64,000 nucleotides of DNA, taken from assembly GCA_035504175.1 (NCBI GenBank), contig DATJSJ010000025.1:51075-115074 (forward strand), in the 5' to 3' direction. The first letter of the stretch is position 1, and each line of letters starts with the position of its first letter. The notes beneath the pieces are model-generated. The model made no database searches. It had not been told where the DNA came from and saw nothing but the letters and a program-made list of their open reading frames with translations. Made by a program: the position numbers and the translations under genes. Below, in pieces: positions 7,653 to 15,696 of this stretch. Source of the stretch: DATJSJ01 sp035504175 (GTDB lineage: Bacteria; Pseudomonadota; Alphaproteobacteria; Acetobacterales; Acetobacteraceae).

Positions 7653-10114
7653 CCGCCGCCGTCCAGCACGAGGTCGAGGATGCCGCGATCCGGCCGGCTC
7701 GGATCGTTGTCGAGACGCGGGATTTCCAGCCGCTGCATGGTGAGCGCGCCCGCTGCCAGCGCGTCGCTCGCCGGATCATCGACGCGCTGGAAGGCGGTGG
7801 CGCGCACCGCGGCGACGCCGGGCACCTCCTGCGCGGCGGCGATGAACGGACTGAGATAGACGGTCTGGCCGAAGGTGAAATTGCTCGGATCGAGCAGCCC
7901 GGGACGACCGTCGCAGGTCGGGCCGGCCGAGAAGACCCGGCGCAGCGCCGCCTCCACGTCCGAGCGGGCGTAGTACGGCGCGAGGCAGATCGCGAGCCCG
8001 ACCCGGAGCCCGACGATCGCGGCGGATTCGGTTGCGAGATCCACCCCGGCCATGCGCTCGAGATCGAGCCGGGTTTCGGTGTCCGCGGCGAGCGTCGCGG
8101 GTGCTGACGGCGCGGGATCGATCGCGACGAAGGCGGTGCGCCAGCTCCCGGTCCAGCGCAGCGTGCCGCGCGCCGCGCGCACCGCCGGATCGGTCATCGC
8201 CGCGGTGCCGTAATCGGTCTCCGTCACCGCGCGGAGCTGGGTGCGGAAGCCGAACGGCGCCAGTTGGCGGATCGTCTCCATCGTGTCGGGATCGCGGCCG
8301 CCGCGCGCCGGCAGCGGATTGCGCACGCCGGAGATGCGCGTCTCCGTCGTCACCACATGGCCGAGCGTGTCGTTGCCGAGATTGCCCGCCGCGCCGTTGC
8401 CGATCCGGTAGCGGGCGCGGAAGCTCTCGCCCGGTTCCGGCGCGGCGCCGTATTCGCCGTCGCCGAAGCGGAGATAGGCGGTGCCGTCGCGCTCGATCTC
8501 GACGACGAAGCCGCGGTCGAGCTCGTGCAGTCCGAGCAGATCGGGCTGTGGCAGCCAGTCCAGGTTGCTGTCGTCCTGCACCGCGATCTGCGGCGTCGGC
8601 GGCGGTGCGTCGGTCGCCGGCGGCGCTCCGAGCGCGGAGGCGGCCGCGGTCGGATCGTAGGCGCGGGCGAAGGTAAGCGGCGCCTGCTGCAGCGCCGGGA
8701 CGAAAACCGGCAACGGCGCCAGCACCGCGACCGGCGGTGCGCAGCAATCGCCCGTGTCGCTGCCGACCGGAACCTCCGGCGGGTCGGGCACCGTGCCGAG
8801 CGATTCCCATTGACCGGCCGCCGGCCAGACGCCGTGGTCCGCCGGGACCATGTTGCCGCGCGCCAGGCTCACCGCGTCGATTGGCACGCCGCCATGCGCC
8901 GCATCCGTGGTCGCGGAGAGGCAGAGCGCGAAGGGCAGCGCGTCCGCCGTGTCCCATTCGATGTCCGTCACCGGATCGCCGGTCAGCGGGTCGGTGACGA
9001 TCCGGCCGAGCCGATCGGTGTGATGCACGCGGGTCAGGCGCACGGCGCAGCGATGCGTCGCATCCGCGTCCTCGGCGCGACCGGTCTCCGGACCGAGCAC
9101 CTCCTCGAACAGCAGCACGTCGCCCGGAGACAGCGCGTCGAGATGGCCGGCGAGTGTCGCCGCGGTGCTGCCGGCGGGCAGGCAGCAGTCCTGGTCGCTC
9201 CAGGTGTGGAACGGGATGTCGTTGAGCGACGCATTCAGCGTCGCATCGGCGAGCGTCGCGAACACTGCGCCGCCGGCCGCGAGAATCTGCTGCGCGGCGG
9301 GGTCGGCAGGGTCGAGTCGCGCCGGTACGCCGGCGACGCGCGGCGCGACCGGCGTGCCGGCGGGGAGTGCCACGCCCTCCGCATCGGCCTGGAACTGCAC
9401 CCAGGCGCGGGCATTCTCGCCCTCATCGACGCGGTAATCGACCAGGCGCGCGTGCCGGCGCAGCGAAATGCGGCTGCGCGCGGTGCCGAGATAGGCCTCG
9501 GTGCCCACGGCGTCCTGACGGTAGCTGAGATGATCGGCGACGTAGGCCAGCACTTCGACCAGTGCGACGCCGAGATCCGCCGCGTGCCGCTCCGTCCAGC
9601 CCGGCGCCAGCACCGCCATGCGGTCCAGCATCACCTGCACGAAGCCGGGATAGTCGCGTGCCAGGTAGTTGATGTCGGGCGGCGCGACCGGCGTCGGCGG
9701 GCAGCAGGCGCTGGTGGCACAGTCGCCGGTCGAGGGACAGCCGGCCTTGAAGGAGAAATCGAGCGTTGCGAGGGCCGGATCGAGCCCGTCGGGCGGCTCG
9801 TCCGTCTGCTCGTCGGCGCGCAGTTCCAGCGTGTAGGTCGAGAAATCGCCGGCCTGGTCGAGCTGCACGGCGAGCGTCAGCGGATTGCCGGCCTGCGGCG
9901 CGACGTCAAGCACGCTTATGCCGGCGATGCTCTCGCCGCCCAGGATCGCGATCTGCGCCGGGCCGAGCGCCAGCGGCGTCGGATCGCGCAGGAAGGTCAG
10001 CAGCAGCACGGTCTGGCCGGAGCCGTCCGCGACCTCGAGGTAATCGATGCCGTTCAGCGGCGGGTTCGCCAGGACCAGGGTGCGCCGGTTGCGCTGGGAG
10101 CAGAAATAGATCAT
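7649..10114 (-). CDS. eCIS baseplate protein, J/gp6-like (first, 821 aa)
   Basis: Afp11-type wedge protein. Residues near 150-250 contain the family hallmark DINYLARDYPGFVQVMLD, then GVALVEVLAYVADHLSYRQD and EAYLGTARSR, matching baseplate assembly proteins of eCIS and the matching segment of its neighbour. The C-terminal half has the J-type core (YLRFGDGEYG, YRIGNGAAGNLG) and ends with PGVAAVRATAFQRVDDP-like sequence. Cys pairs near residues 120 and 455 (ACCPP, DCCAPP) are unusual for an intracellularly assembled particle and may be structural or metal-binding. Start and stop both overlap neighbours by four bases (gp25 gene upstream, second J-type gene downstream), so it sits in a tightly coupled baseplate operon. 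It should pair with the 932-residue homologue as gp6-like heterodimers. Confidence 0.88.
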   Translation of the reverse strand: MIYFCSQRNRRTLVLANPPLNGIDYLEVADGSGQTVLLLTFLRDPTPLALGPAQIAILGGESIAGISVLDVAPQAGNPLTLAVQLDQAGDFSTYTLELRADEQTDEPPDGLDPALATLDFSFKAGCPSTGDCATSACCPPTPVAPPDINYLARDYPGFVQVMLDRMAVLAPGWTERHAADLGVALVEVLAYVADHLSYRQDAVGTEAYLGTARSRISLRRHARLVDYRVDEGENARAWVQFQADAEGVALPAGTPVAPRVAGVPARLDPADPAAQQILAAGGAVFATLADATLNASLNDIPFHTWSDQDCCLPAGSTAATLAGHLDALSPGDVLLFEEVLGPETGRAEDADATHRCAVRLTRVHHTDRLGRIVTDPLTGDPVTDIEWDTADALPFALCLSATTDAAHGGVPIDAVSLARGNMVPADHGVWPAAGQWESLGTVPDPPEVPVGSDTGDCCAPPVAVLAPLPVFVPALQQAPLTFARAYDPTAAASALGAPPATDAPPPTPQIAVQDDSNLDWLPQPDLLGLHELDRGFVVEIERDGTAYLRFGDGEYGAAPEPGESFRARYRIGNGAAGNLGNDTLGHVVTTETRISGVRNPLPARGGRDPDTMETIRQLAPFGFRTQLRAVTETDYGTAAMTDPAVRAARGTLRWTGSWRTAFVAIDPAPSAPATLAADTETRLDLERMAGVDLATESAAIVGLRVGLAICLAPYYARSDVEAALRRVFSAGPTCDGRPGLLDPSNFTFGQTVYLSPFIAAAQEVPGVAAVRATAFQRVDDPASDALAAGALTMQRLEIPRLDNDPSRPDRGILDLVLDGGG

Positions 10115-10479
10115 CCGCCGCCGCCCCCGAGCGCGAACTGGGCCGATTGCGGCTGGCCGGTGAGCAGGACGATGTACTGCACCGTGACGTTGAGCGTGGC
10201 GTCATCGGCTGAGACGTTGACCGCCTGCACCTGGATCAGGTCGGAGAGCCATTGCTGCAGCCCGGCCTGGATCAGCTTCTGCTGCGCCATGGCGAGCGCG
10301 CTGCTGTTCGGCGCGAACACGAGCTGGCCGGTGCCGCTGCCGAAGCTCGGGCGGTTCACCCGCTCGCCCGGTGCGGTCAGCAGCACCTGCTCGATCAGAT
10401 CGCGGATATGCGCGTTCTGATCGGCCGGACTGGCGGTGTGTCCGGTGCCGTCGAAACCGTAGGGGAAAGCGACATCCAT
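10111..10479 (-). CDS. gp25/GPW-like baseplate wedge protein
   Basis: At 122 residues it has the usual size for gp25-family wedge proteins. The pattern IRDLIEQVLLTAPGERVNRPSFG (about residues 24-46) is the lysozyme-related gp25 core found in T4 gp25, T6SS TssE and Afp9. It anchors the first sheath ring to the baseplate. The C-terminal GGGGG is encoded directly at the overlap with the J-type gene. The gene starts six bases after the PAAR-like gene ends. It differs clearly from the T6SS TssE encoded at 44942-45475, so each of the two injection systems in this window has its own wedge protein. Confidence 0.9.
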   Translation of the reverse strand: MDVAFPYGFDGTGHTASPADQNAHIRDLIEQVLLTAPGERVNRPSFGSGTGQLVFAPNSSALAMAQQKLIQAGLQQWLSDLIQVQAVNVSADDATLNVTVQYIVLLTGQPQSAQFALGGGGG

Positions 10480-10485
10480 GCGCGA

Positions 10486-10803
10486 TCAGCTCGCGGTGAC
10501 ACGGGTTTGGGTGACGAGCGGCAGCAGCGGCGTGCCGGTCGGCACGCAGATCGACTGGCCGGATTGCAGCAGCAGCGGCTGGCCGTTGGAGGTGACACGC
10601 AGCGTGCCGATGACGAACTGCGCGCTGACGCAGGGCGGCAGCGGCGGCGGCACCAGCGGGCAGCCGGCGACGACATAGGGCGTCGAGAGCAGCAGCGTCG
10701 GCTGGCCGGAGACGGAGACGCGCGGATTGGGCGCGGTCGGCTGCGCCTGGCCGCCATGCGAACACATCACCGTCGCCCCGACATGCAGCAGGAATCCCGG
10801 CAT
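10486..10803 (-). CDS. PAAR-like / DUF4280-like spike-tip protein
   Basis: A 105-residue protein starting MPGFLLHVGATVMCSHGGQAQP. The early VGATVMCSHGG motif followed by glycine-rich short strands is what I expect of PAAR/DUF4280-type tip proteins that sharpen the spike (Afp10 position). Cys14, His16 and further cysteines near residues 48, 58 and 86 could bind a metal, as the tip of PAAR cones does. I chose the ATG at 10803 because the frame upstream overlaps the whole gpV and hub genes and has no support there. It lies between the gpV-like spike base and gp25, the canonical place for the tip. There is no C-terminal toxin extension, so cargo is not fused here. Confidence 0.78.
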   Translation of the reverse strand: MPGFLLHVGATVMCSHGGQAQPTAPNPRVSVSGQPTLLLSTPYVVAGCPLVPPPLPPCVSAQFVIGTLRVTSNGQPLLLQSGQSICVPTGTPLLPLVTQTRVTAS

Positions 10804-10811
10804 CTCCGCCC

Positions 10812-11318
10812 CTACACCACGACCAGCGCCGTCTGGTTGATCGACACGCTGGGACCGGCCAGCACGATCGTCGCGCCCTGCCCGTTGCTGATCGTGATCC
10901 CCACTTCGTTGATCGAGATCAGCGCCCCGGTCGCCGATTTCAGCAGGATGCCGCCCGTCGGCCCGGGCGTGTCGCTCAGCATCAGCGTGGTCTGACCCGT
11001 CGTCTGCAGCACGATCGGCGGCAGGCCCGGCGTGGCCGCGAGCGCGAGAGCGGGCACCTCCGCGGCCGAGCCCCAGAATCCGCCGGTCCAGACCGGATAG
11101 TCGGGATTGCCCTGCTCGAACTCGACCCAGACCGACGCGCCGATCGGCGGGATGACGAACTCGCCCGCCTGCGGCCCGGCCATCGGCACGCAGGGCAGTG
11201 CCCAGCTCGTCGGCAGCAGCGCGGTCACGTCCGGCACCGTCGCCTGGATGCGGCCCATCTGCATCGGATCGATGTTGTTGAGCACCGTGCCGCGATACTT
11301 GCCGAAGAACTGAGCCAC
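10812..11318 (-). CDS. gpV/VgrG-like spike base protein
   Basis: A 168-residue protein with the gp5/gpV OB-fold signature: MAQFFGKYRGTVLNNIDPMQMGRIQATVPDV, then IPPIGASVWVEFEQGNPDYPVWTGGFWG (about residues 55-85). A short C-terminal beta-rich part (ISINEVGITISNGQGATIVLAGPSVSIN) matches the start of a triple-stranded spike. In phages and VgrG this region is joined to the gp27-like hub; here the hub is a separate upstream gene, as in many eCIS loci of the Streptomyces type. The gap of eight bases to the PAAR-like gene fits the assembly of hub, spike and tip from one transcript. No lysozyme domain is present. Confidence 0.9.
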   Translation of the reverse strand: MAQFFGKYRGTVLNNIDPMQMGRIQATVPDVTALLPTSWALPCVPMAGPQAGEFVIPPIGASVWVEFEQGNPDYPVWTGGFWGSAAEVPALALAATPGLPPIVLQTTGQTTLMLSDTPGPTGGILLKSATGALISINEVGITISNGQGATIVLAGPSVSINQTALVVV

Positions 11319-11336
11319 GAGCGTGCCACCTCCGTT

Positions 11337-12473
11337 TCAGATGCCGATCGTGGGCACGATGGGCGTGTTGGAGACGAGCGCGTTGCGGGTCAGCGTGAAG
11401 CTCTGCTTGTACTCGCCGCGCGAAATGCGATGGGTGACGCTGTCCACGTAGTGCAGCCCGTCGAAGGCCGGTCCCGCGCCGCGCACGCCGACCAGTTGCC
11501 GCGCCTTCAGCACCTGGCCGTAGCGCAGCACGTCGAGCGTGCCGTTGCCGCTGACGATGTCCGCGTTCGCGGAAGCGCGGGCCATGCCGATCATCAGCGC
11601 CTGGCCGGGATCGAGCTTGGCGGTATCGTCGAGCGTGTCGAAACCGGACGGCGTGGTTGCCGGCACCAGGCCGAGCGGCGGGTTGAGCGGCGTCACCGGC
11701 GGGATCGGGATCGGGATCGGCGTGTGCGTGGTCGGCTCGACGATGGTGACGATGGGCAGGCGGAACTTCTGCGGCTCGTAGCGGAAGCTGAGCTGCTCGA
11801 CATTGGTCCAGCTGTCCATGTTGACGGACAGCGCCGGCTGCGGGATGCCGAACTTGATCTGCGGCCCCCAATAGGCGGTGCTGACCCCCGGCACCGGCCC
11901 GGGATCGAGATAGAACACGTAGCCGACCTTGCCGGCGAGCTGGTTGATGTAGGCGAGGTCGGTGCCCTGCTGGCCGGGGATGCGCTCGACCGGGATCGGC
12001 GTGTCGGGCACGACGCTCGGCACGATCATCGGCACGATGCCGTACATCGCGTATTTCGCCAGCATCGCCGCGACCCGCGCCTCGGCCGGCATCGGATAGG
12101 GCAGACCGGGGAGCGGCACCAGGTCCATCACCGCCGTCAGGTCCTCGCCCTTGATGAACAGGGTGGAATGGCCGGCATCGCCGGCCGGCTGCACCTCGTG
12201 ATGGCGCATCACCCCGTCCATCAGCACCTGCGGGATGCCGTTGACGGTCGCGACGATGATGACGCGAAGCTCGACCGTCGGGCCGCCGGCGGCGAGCAGG
12301 AACAGCGTCTGCAACGGCGAGCGGTCGGCGAGTGTGAAGGACAGCTGGAATCCGCTGCGGCCGGTGGCGCTGGTCGTGACCTCGACCGCCGTCAGCGCGT
12401 CCATCAGTGGCTTCGGCGCCGGCAGCGCCACGACCGGGCCGACCAGCAGCGTGAGATAGAGGCCGCTAGCCAC
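11337..12473 (-). CDS. gpD/gp27-like baseplate hub protein
   Basis: A 378-residue late-control-D-type hub (N-terminal half of Afp8/VgrG). Two barrel-like modules flank a central region containing RVAAMLAKYAMYGIVP and QQGTDLAYINQLAGKVGYVFYLDPG, a very typical gpD pattern in which the LAGKVGYVFY strand follows a helix. A Pro-rich insertion (PIPIPIPPVTPLNPP, about residues 260-275) is unusual and may be a surface loop. The C-terminus (YKQSFTLTRNALVS) matches gp27-like ends. Its start overlaps the stop of the LysM-like gene by eight bases. It should sit as a trimer under the tube and above the gpV spike. Confidence 0.88.
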   Translation of the reverse strand: MASGLYLTLLVGPVVALPAPKPLMDALTAVEVTTSATGRSGFQLSFTLADRSPLQTLFLLAAGGPTVELRVIIVATVNGIPQVLMDGVMRHHEVQPAGDAGHSTLFIKGEDLTAVMDLVPLPGLPYPMPAEARVAAMLAKYAMYGIVPMIVPSVVPDTPIPVERIPGQQGTDLAYINQLAGKVGYVFYLDPGPVPGVSTAYWGPQIKFGIPQPALSVNMDSWTNVEQLSFRYEPQKFRLPIVTIVEPTTHTPIPIPIPPVTPLNPPLGLVPATTPSGFDTLDDTAKLDPGQALMIGMARASANADIVSGNGTLDVLRYGQVLKARQLVGVRGAGPAFDGLHYVDSVTHRISRGEYKQSFTLTRNALVSNTPIVPTIGI

Positions 12474-12843
12474 CGATGCCTCCGACCTTGCCGGTCGCGG
12501 CGATGCCGGCCGGCAGCGTGATGCGCAGCACCGTCCCGGGCGTGTCGGTCAGCGCATCCGGGTCCATCGCGGTATTGGCATCGCACAGGATCCAGTACAG
12601 CAGCGGATCGCCGAGCTGCGAGGCCGCCAGATTGTCGATGCGGTCGCCCTGCACGGTGACGTATTGCCGCAGCGTCGCGTACTGCTCGGGGCCTGGGATG
12701 AAGCGGCGTTGCAGATAGCGGACGACGGTCCCGTCCGGCAGGGTCAGCGTCGCCGTGCCGATCCCGGCATAGCGGCTGTTCGCCGCCGCAGTCGCACCGC
12801 TGGTGCCGCCGGTCGCGACGAAGCTGTCGATCGGGCTGCTCAT
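12466..12843 (-). CDS. LysM-like tail protein (gpX/gp53 type)
   Basis: A 125-residue protein with the ATG at 12843, chosen because it overlaps the stop of the adaptor gene by four bases (ATGA) and gives the expected family length. The C-terminal half reads YVTVQGDRIDNLAASQLGDPLLYWILCDANTA and then RITLPAG. That is the LysM-like fold of P2 gpX, T4 gp53 and eCIS Afp7 that clamps wedges to hub. The first 35 residues are Ala/Gly/Ser-rich and probably flexible. The open frame continues upstream over the adaptor gene, but that part is antiregister and unsupported. Confidence 0.82.
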   Translation of the reverse strand: MSSPIDSFVATGGTSGATAAANSRYAGIGTATLTLPDGTVVRYLQRRFIPGPEQYATLRQYVTVQGDRIDNLAASQLGDPLLYWILCDANTAMDPDALTDTPGTVLRITLPAGIAATGKVGGIGG

Positions 12844-13490
12844 GGCAGAATGCTCGGGATCGAGGCAGCCGTCTGGGCGAGGTTCGCAATCGCCAGCGCC
12901 TCCTTCTCGATCTGGTAGGCGAGGTAGAGGGCGCCGGCGGGATTGAGGAAGCCGACATCGTTGACGTTCAGCACCCGCATCTCGAGCGCGACCTTGGCGC
13001 GGATCGGGTTGAGATTCGGATCGAACGCTTCCTCGGTGATCTCCACCGAGGTGATGCGCACCGGTGTCACGCGCAGCGGGTTCCAGACGAACACCGCGAG
13101 CGGCGATTGCATCGGCAGGATCTCGATTGTACCGAGAAGCGTCAGCGCCTCGTTGGCGATCAGCTCGACGCTGCTCGGATAGACGAGCAGTTCCAGCGCT
13201 GAGAGCGCCGGCTGGATGCCGGCGGCGAGCGTCACCGGGTTGGCCGCGGGATCGGCGAGCTGGTCGGTCGCGTCGATCTCGGCCGAGACGCTGATCGTCT
13301 CGATCGGTGGCCCCTTGAGCCGCAGGATCTCCGTGCGGTCGGCCTGGTCGCCGACGCTCTGCGGCTGCAGCCGGCGGGTCAGCGTGTCGGGATTGTACTG
13401 CAGCGCGATGAAGCCACGCGGGATCGCGGTATCCGGATCCAGCATCAGGATGCCGCCCTTGGCGACGCGGGGCGAAATCGGTGCCGTCAT
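12840..13490 (-). CDS. CIS tube-type adaptor protein (Afp7-like N-domain)
   Basis: A 216-residue protein beginning MTAPISPRVAKGGILMLD and containing IALQYNPDTLTRRLQPQ, the characteristic opening of the 'CIS tube protein' domain, in which the NP-TL-R motif is conserved. Further features are IPMQSPLAVFVWNP-like sequence near residue 125 and VEMRVLN-type strands near 170. These proteins cap the tube and connect it to the hub. The ATG at 13490 overlaps the stop of the 91-residue gene upstream. A longer open frame reaching 13778 is not needed. Together with the LysM-like protein it makes a two-gene version of Afp7, which in Afp-type particles is a single chain. Confidence 0.85.
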   Translation of the reverse strand: MTAPISPRVAKGGILMLDPDTAIPRGFIALQYNPDTLTRRLQPQSVGDQADRTEILRLKGPPIETISVSAEIDATDQLADPAANPVTLAAGIQPALSALELLVYPSSVELIANEALTLLGTIEILPMQSPLAVFVWNPLRVTPVRITSVEITEEAFDPNLNPIRAKVALEMRVLNVNDVGFLNPAGALYLAYQIEKEALAIANLAQTAASIPSILP

Positions 13491-13762
13491 CGCACTCCTC
13501 CCGCATCGCGAATGCGCGCCCAGAGACCTGCGGCGACGGCGCGGCCGAGTGCCGCCGGATCGTCCGGCACCGTCGCGCGCACCGGCCGCGCCCGCCTCAT
13601 GCGCGCATCGGCGAACGCGTCTGCACCGCCGCGCGCGAGCCGGTGCAGTTCGCGCTTGAGCGAAGCCGCCATGCGCTGCGCGTCTGCCGGCATCATGCCG
13701 TGCGCGACCAGCCGGCCGATCTCGACGCGCAGCGCCGGCGTGCGGGACGGCCTCAGTCCCAT
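13487..13762 (-). CDS. Small unknown eCIS protein (91 aa)
   Basis: I do not recognise a family. The protein is Ala/Arg-rich (MGLRPSRTPALRVEIG…), predicted mostly helical, with no signal peptide or membrane segment. Two arguments support it as real. Its start overlaps the end of the AAA+ gene by ten bases and its stop overlaps the adaptor start by four, so the operon has no other use for this stretch. Without it there would also be a 262-bp hole in an otherwise gap-free gene string. Basic helical proteins of this size are often found next to the ATPase in eCIS loci. It may be an assembly helper; no function can be read directly. Confidence 0.6.
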   Translation of the reverse strand: MGLRPSRTPALRVEIGRLVAHGMMPADAQRMAASLKRELHRLARGGADAFADARMRRARPVRATVPDDPAALGRAVAAGLWARIRDAGGVR

Positions 13763-15696
13763 AGCGACCTCCCGACACTGCCGAGCGGGCGTTCCAGCTT
13801 GCCGAACTCGATCTCCGCCGCGGCGGCGACCTGCGCCATGCCGACCGGCTGCGCCGCCTCGGCGGCGAGGAAGGCGGCCTGCATCGCGATCGCGCGGATC
13901 ACGCCGCCCGGCACGTTGAGCCGCGCCAGCCGGTCGGGGTCGAGCCCGGCGGTCGGCGTCGCGTCGGGAAACACCCGGCGCCAGATGCGCGCCCGGTCGG
14001 CAGCGTCCGGAAACGGGAACTCGACCACGAAGCGCAGCCGGCGCAGGAACGCGGCGTCGATCGCGTGGCGCATGTTCGTGGTCAGGATGGCGAGGCCGCG
14101 ATACGCCTCCATCCGCTGCAGCAGGTAGCTGACCTCGAGATTGGCGTAGCGGTCGTGGCTGTCGCGCACCTCGCTGCGCTTGCCGAACAGCGCGTCGGCC
14201 TCATCGAACAGCAGGATGGCGCCGCCATCCTCGGCCGCGTCGAACACGCGCTTCAAATTCTTCTCGGTCTCGCCGATATATTTGCTGACCAGGCCGGCAA
14301 GGTCGATCTGGTGCAGGTCGAGGTCGAGCGTGCGCGCCAGCACCTCGGCCGCCATCGTCTTACCGGTGCCGCTGGCACCGGAGAACAGCGCGGTGAGACC
14401 CATTCCGCTCGCGTAGCGGCCGGCAAACCCCCAGTCCTCGTGCACCGTGGCGCGGTGCCGCATGTGGATCGCGATCTGCCGCAGCACGCGCTTCTGCGCC
14501 TCCGGCAGGATCAGGTCGTCCCAGGCCGCTTTCGGCTCGATCCGGCGCGCCAGCTCCGCCATCGACCGCCCGGCGTGGTCGCGGCAAAGCCGCCAGGCGG
14601 CGCGGGCGAGATCGGCGGGGTCGCCGGCTGCCGGGCCGCTGGCCGCCGCCTCGGCCGAAGACGCATCGCGCAGCGCCGCCCCGACCGCGCGGATCGCGGG
14701 CCGGTCCAACCGGAACTGATCGGCGATCGCGGTCAGCGCGCCGTTCAGCCCTGCCGCCGCCGGTCCCAGGCCGGCCGCCCATTCGCGCCGGCGTTCCGCC
14801 GCGGACGGTTCCGGCAGCGCGATGCGCAGCGCCGGCGGCTCCGTCCCGCCCGTGTCCGTCTCGTCCAGGATCACCGGGCTTTGCAGCCGCGCGAGCAGGC
14901 CGGGAGGCAGCCGCGCCAGGTCCCCGCGCGGCTCGGCCTGGATGTACAGGCCGCCCGCGACCAGCATCGCCTCGCGGTTCCAGTGCCGGATCAGCGTGTC
15001 CCGATCGCCGGGAAGCGCCGGCAGATCGGTCGCGTTCAGCCGGTAGGCGCGCAGCCCGACCGCCTCCAGCGCCGCGGCCGCGACCGTCGCGCGGTCGGCC
15101 GCCGAGCGCCCGGCCAGGAGAATTGCGCTGCCGCCGGCGATGCAGCGTGAAGCCGCCGCGACCGTGCCGACCAGCCAGGACGGCATTTCGCCCGCCGCGA
15201 TCGGCTGCACGACCCCGTCCAGCCGCTCGTCGCTGCTGTCGATGCCGGTGAGGAAATGCAGGATGCGCTCGTCGATGCGCAGCGGGCTGGCGACCAGCGT
15301 GTCGCCCGGCAGCAGCTCGATCAGGCGCCAGCGACGCAGCGGCCGGTCGCGCGTCAGCGCGCTCCAATGCGCCCCCGGCAGCGCCGCGAGGGCGAGGCCG
15401 AAGGTTGCGCGCCCGGCGCGCTCGTCGCGCTGCGCCGCCGCGCAGGCCTCGGCGAAGCGTCCGTCGAGCTCGACACCGGCACAGAGCAGCAGCAGGTCCC
15501 GCTCGAACCCGGACAGCCGGAACAGCGTGCACAGCGCCTCCAAAGCGGAAGGCATTTCGGGCCCGGCGGGCGTTGCCGCCGGCGGCTCCGGCGCATCGCG
15601 CCCCGCTGCCCGGCAGAGCGCCGCGTGGACCGGATGCAGCGCTGCGAGCAGCGCCGCCTGGTTTGCCGCCTGCCAGGTTTCGGCCGCGATCGTCAC
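13753..15696 (-). CDS. eCIS AAA+ ATPase (Afp15/Cis15-like)
   Basis: A 647-residue protein with a C-terminal AAA+ domain: Walker A GASGTGKT (residues 440-447), Walker B ILLFDEADA (494-502), sensor-1 ILTTNMRHAID and a following RRL arginine-finger region (about 552-554). This is the standard pattern of the ATPase carried by essentially all eCIS loci, thought to aid assembly or cargo loading. The N-terminal 300 residues contain what looks like a decayed second nucleotide fold around GGSAILLAGRSAADR (about 188-202), lacking the P-loop lysine. This two-module layout is usual for the eCIS ATPase family. The start overlaps the DUF4255 gene's stop by four bases. Confidence 0.92.
   Translation of the reverse strand: MTIAAETWQAANQAALLAALHPVHAALCRAAGRDAPEPPAATPAGPEMPSALEALCTLFRLSGFERDLLLLCAGVELDGRFAEACAAAQRDERAGRATFGLALAALPGAHWSALTRDRPLRRWRLIELLPGDTLVASPLRIDERILHFLTGIDSSDERLDGVVQPIAAGEMPSWLVGTVAAASRCIAGGSAILLAGRSAADRATVAAAALEAVGLRAYRLNATDLPALPGDRDTLIRHWNREAMLVAGGLYIQAEPRGDLARLPPGLLARLQSPVILDETDTGGTEPPALRIALPEPSAAERRREWAAGLGPAAAGLNGALTAIADQFRLDRPAIRAVGAALRDASSAEAAASGPAAGDPADLARAAWRLCRDHAGRSMAELARRIEPKAAWDDLILPEAQKRVLRQIAIHMRHRATVHEDWGFAGRYASGMGLTALFSGASGTGKTMAAEVLARTLDLDLHQIDLAGLVSKYIGETEKNLKRVFDAAEDGGAILLFDEADALFGKRSEVRDSHDRYANLEVSYLLQRMEAYRGLAILTTNMRHAIDAAFLRRLRFVVEFPFPDAADRARIWRRVFPDATPTAGLDPDRLARLNVPGGVIRAIAMQAAFLAAEAAQPVGMAQVAAAAEIEFGKLERPLGSVGRSLWD

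Noticed and set aside
5199..7859. An 886-codon plus-strand frame opposite the baseplate genes
   Set aside because: The minus-strand product is a clear baseplate protein; the antisense frame has shadow-like composition (His/Arg/Gly-rich).
12466..13506. A 346-residue version of the LysM-like protein
   Set aside because: The extra part overlaps the whole adaptor gene in another frame; the ATG at 12843 gives the normal family size.
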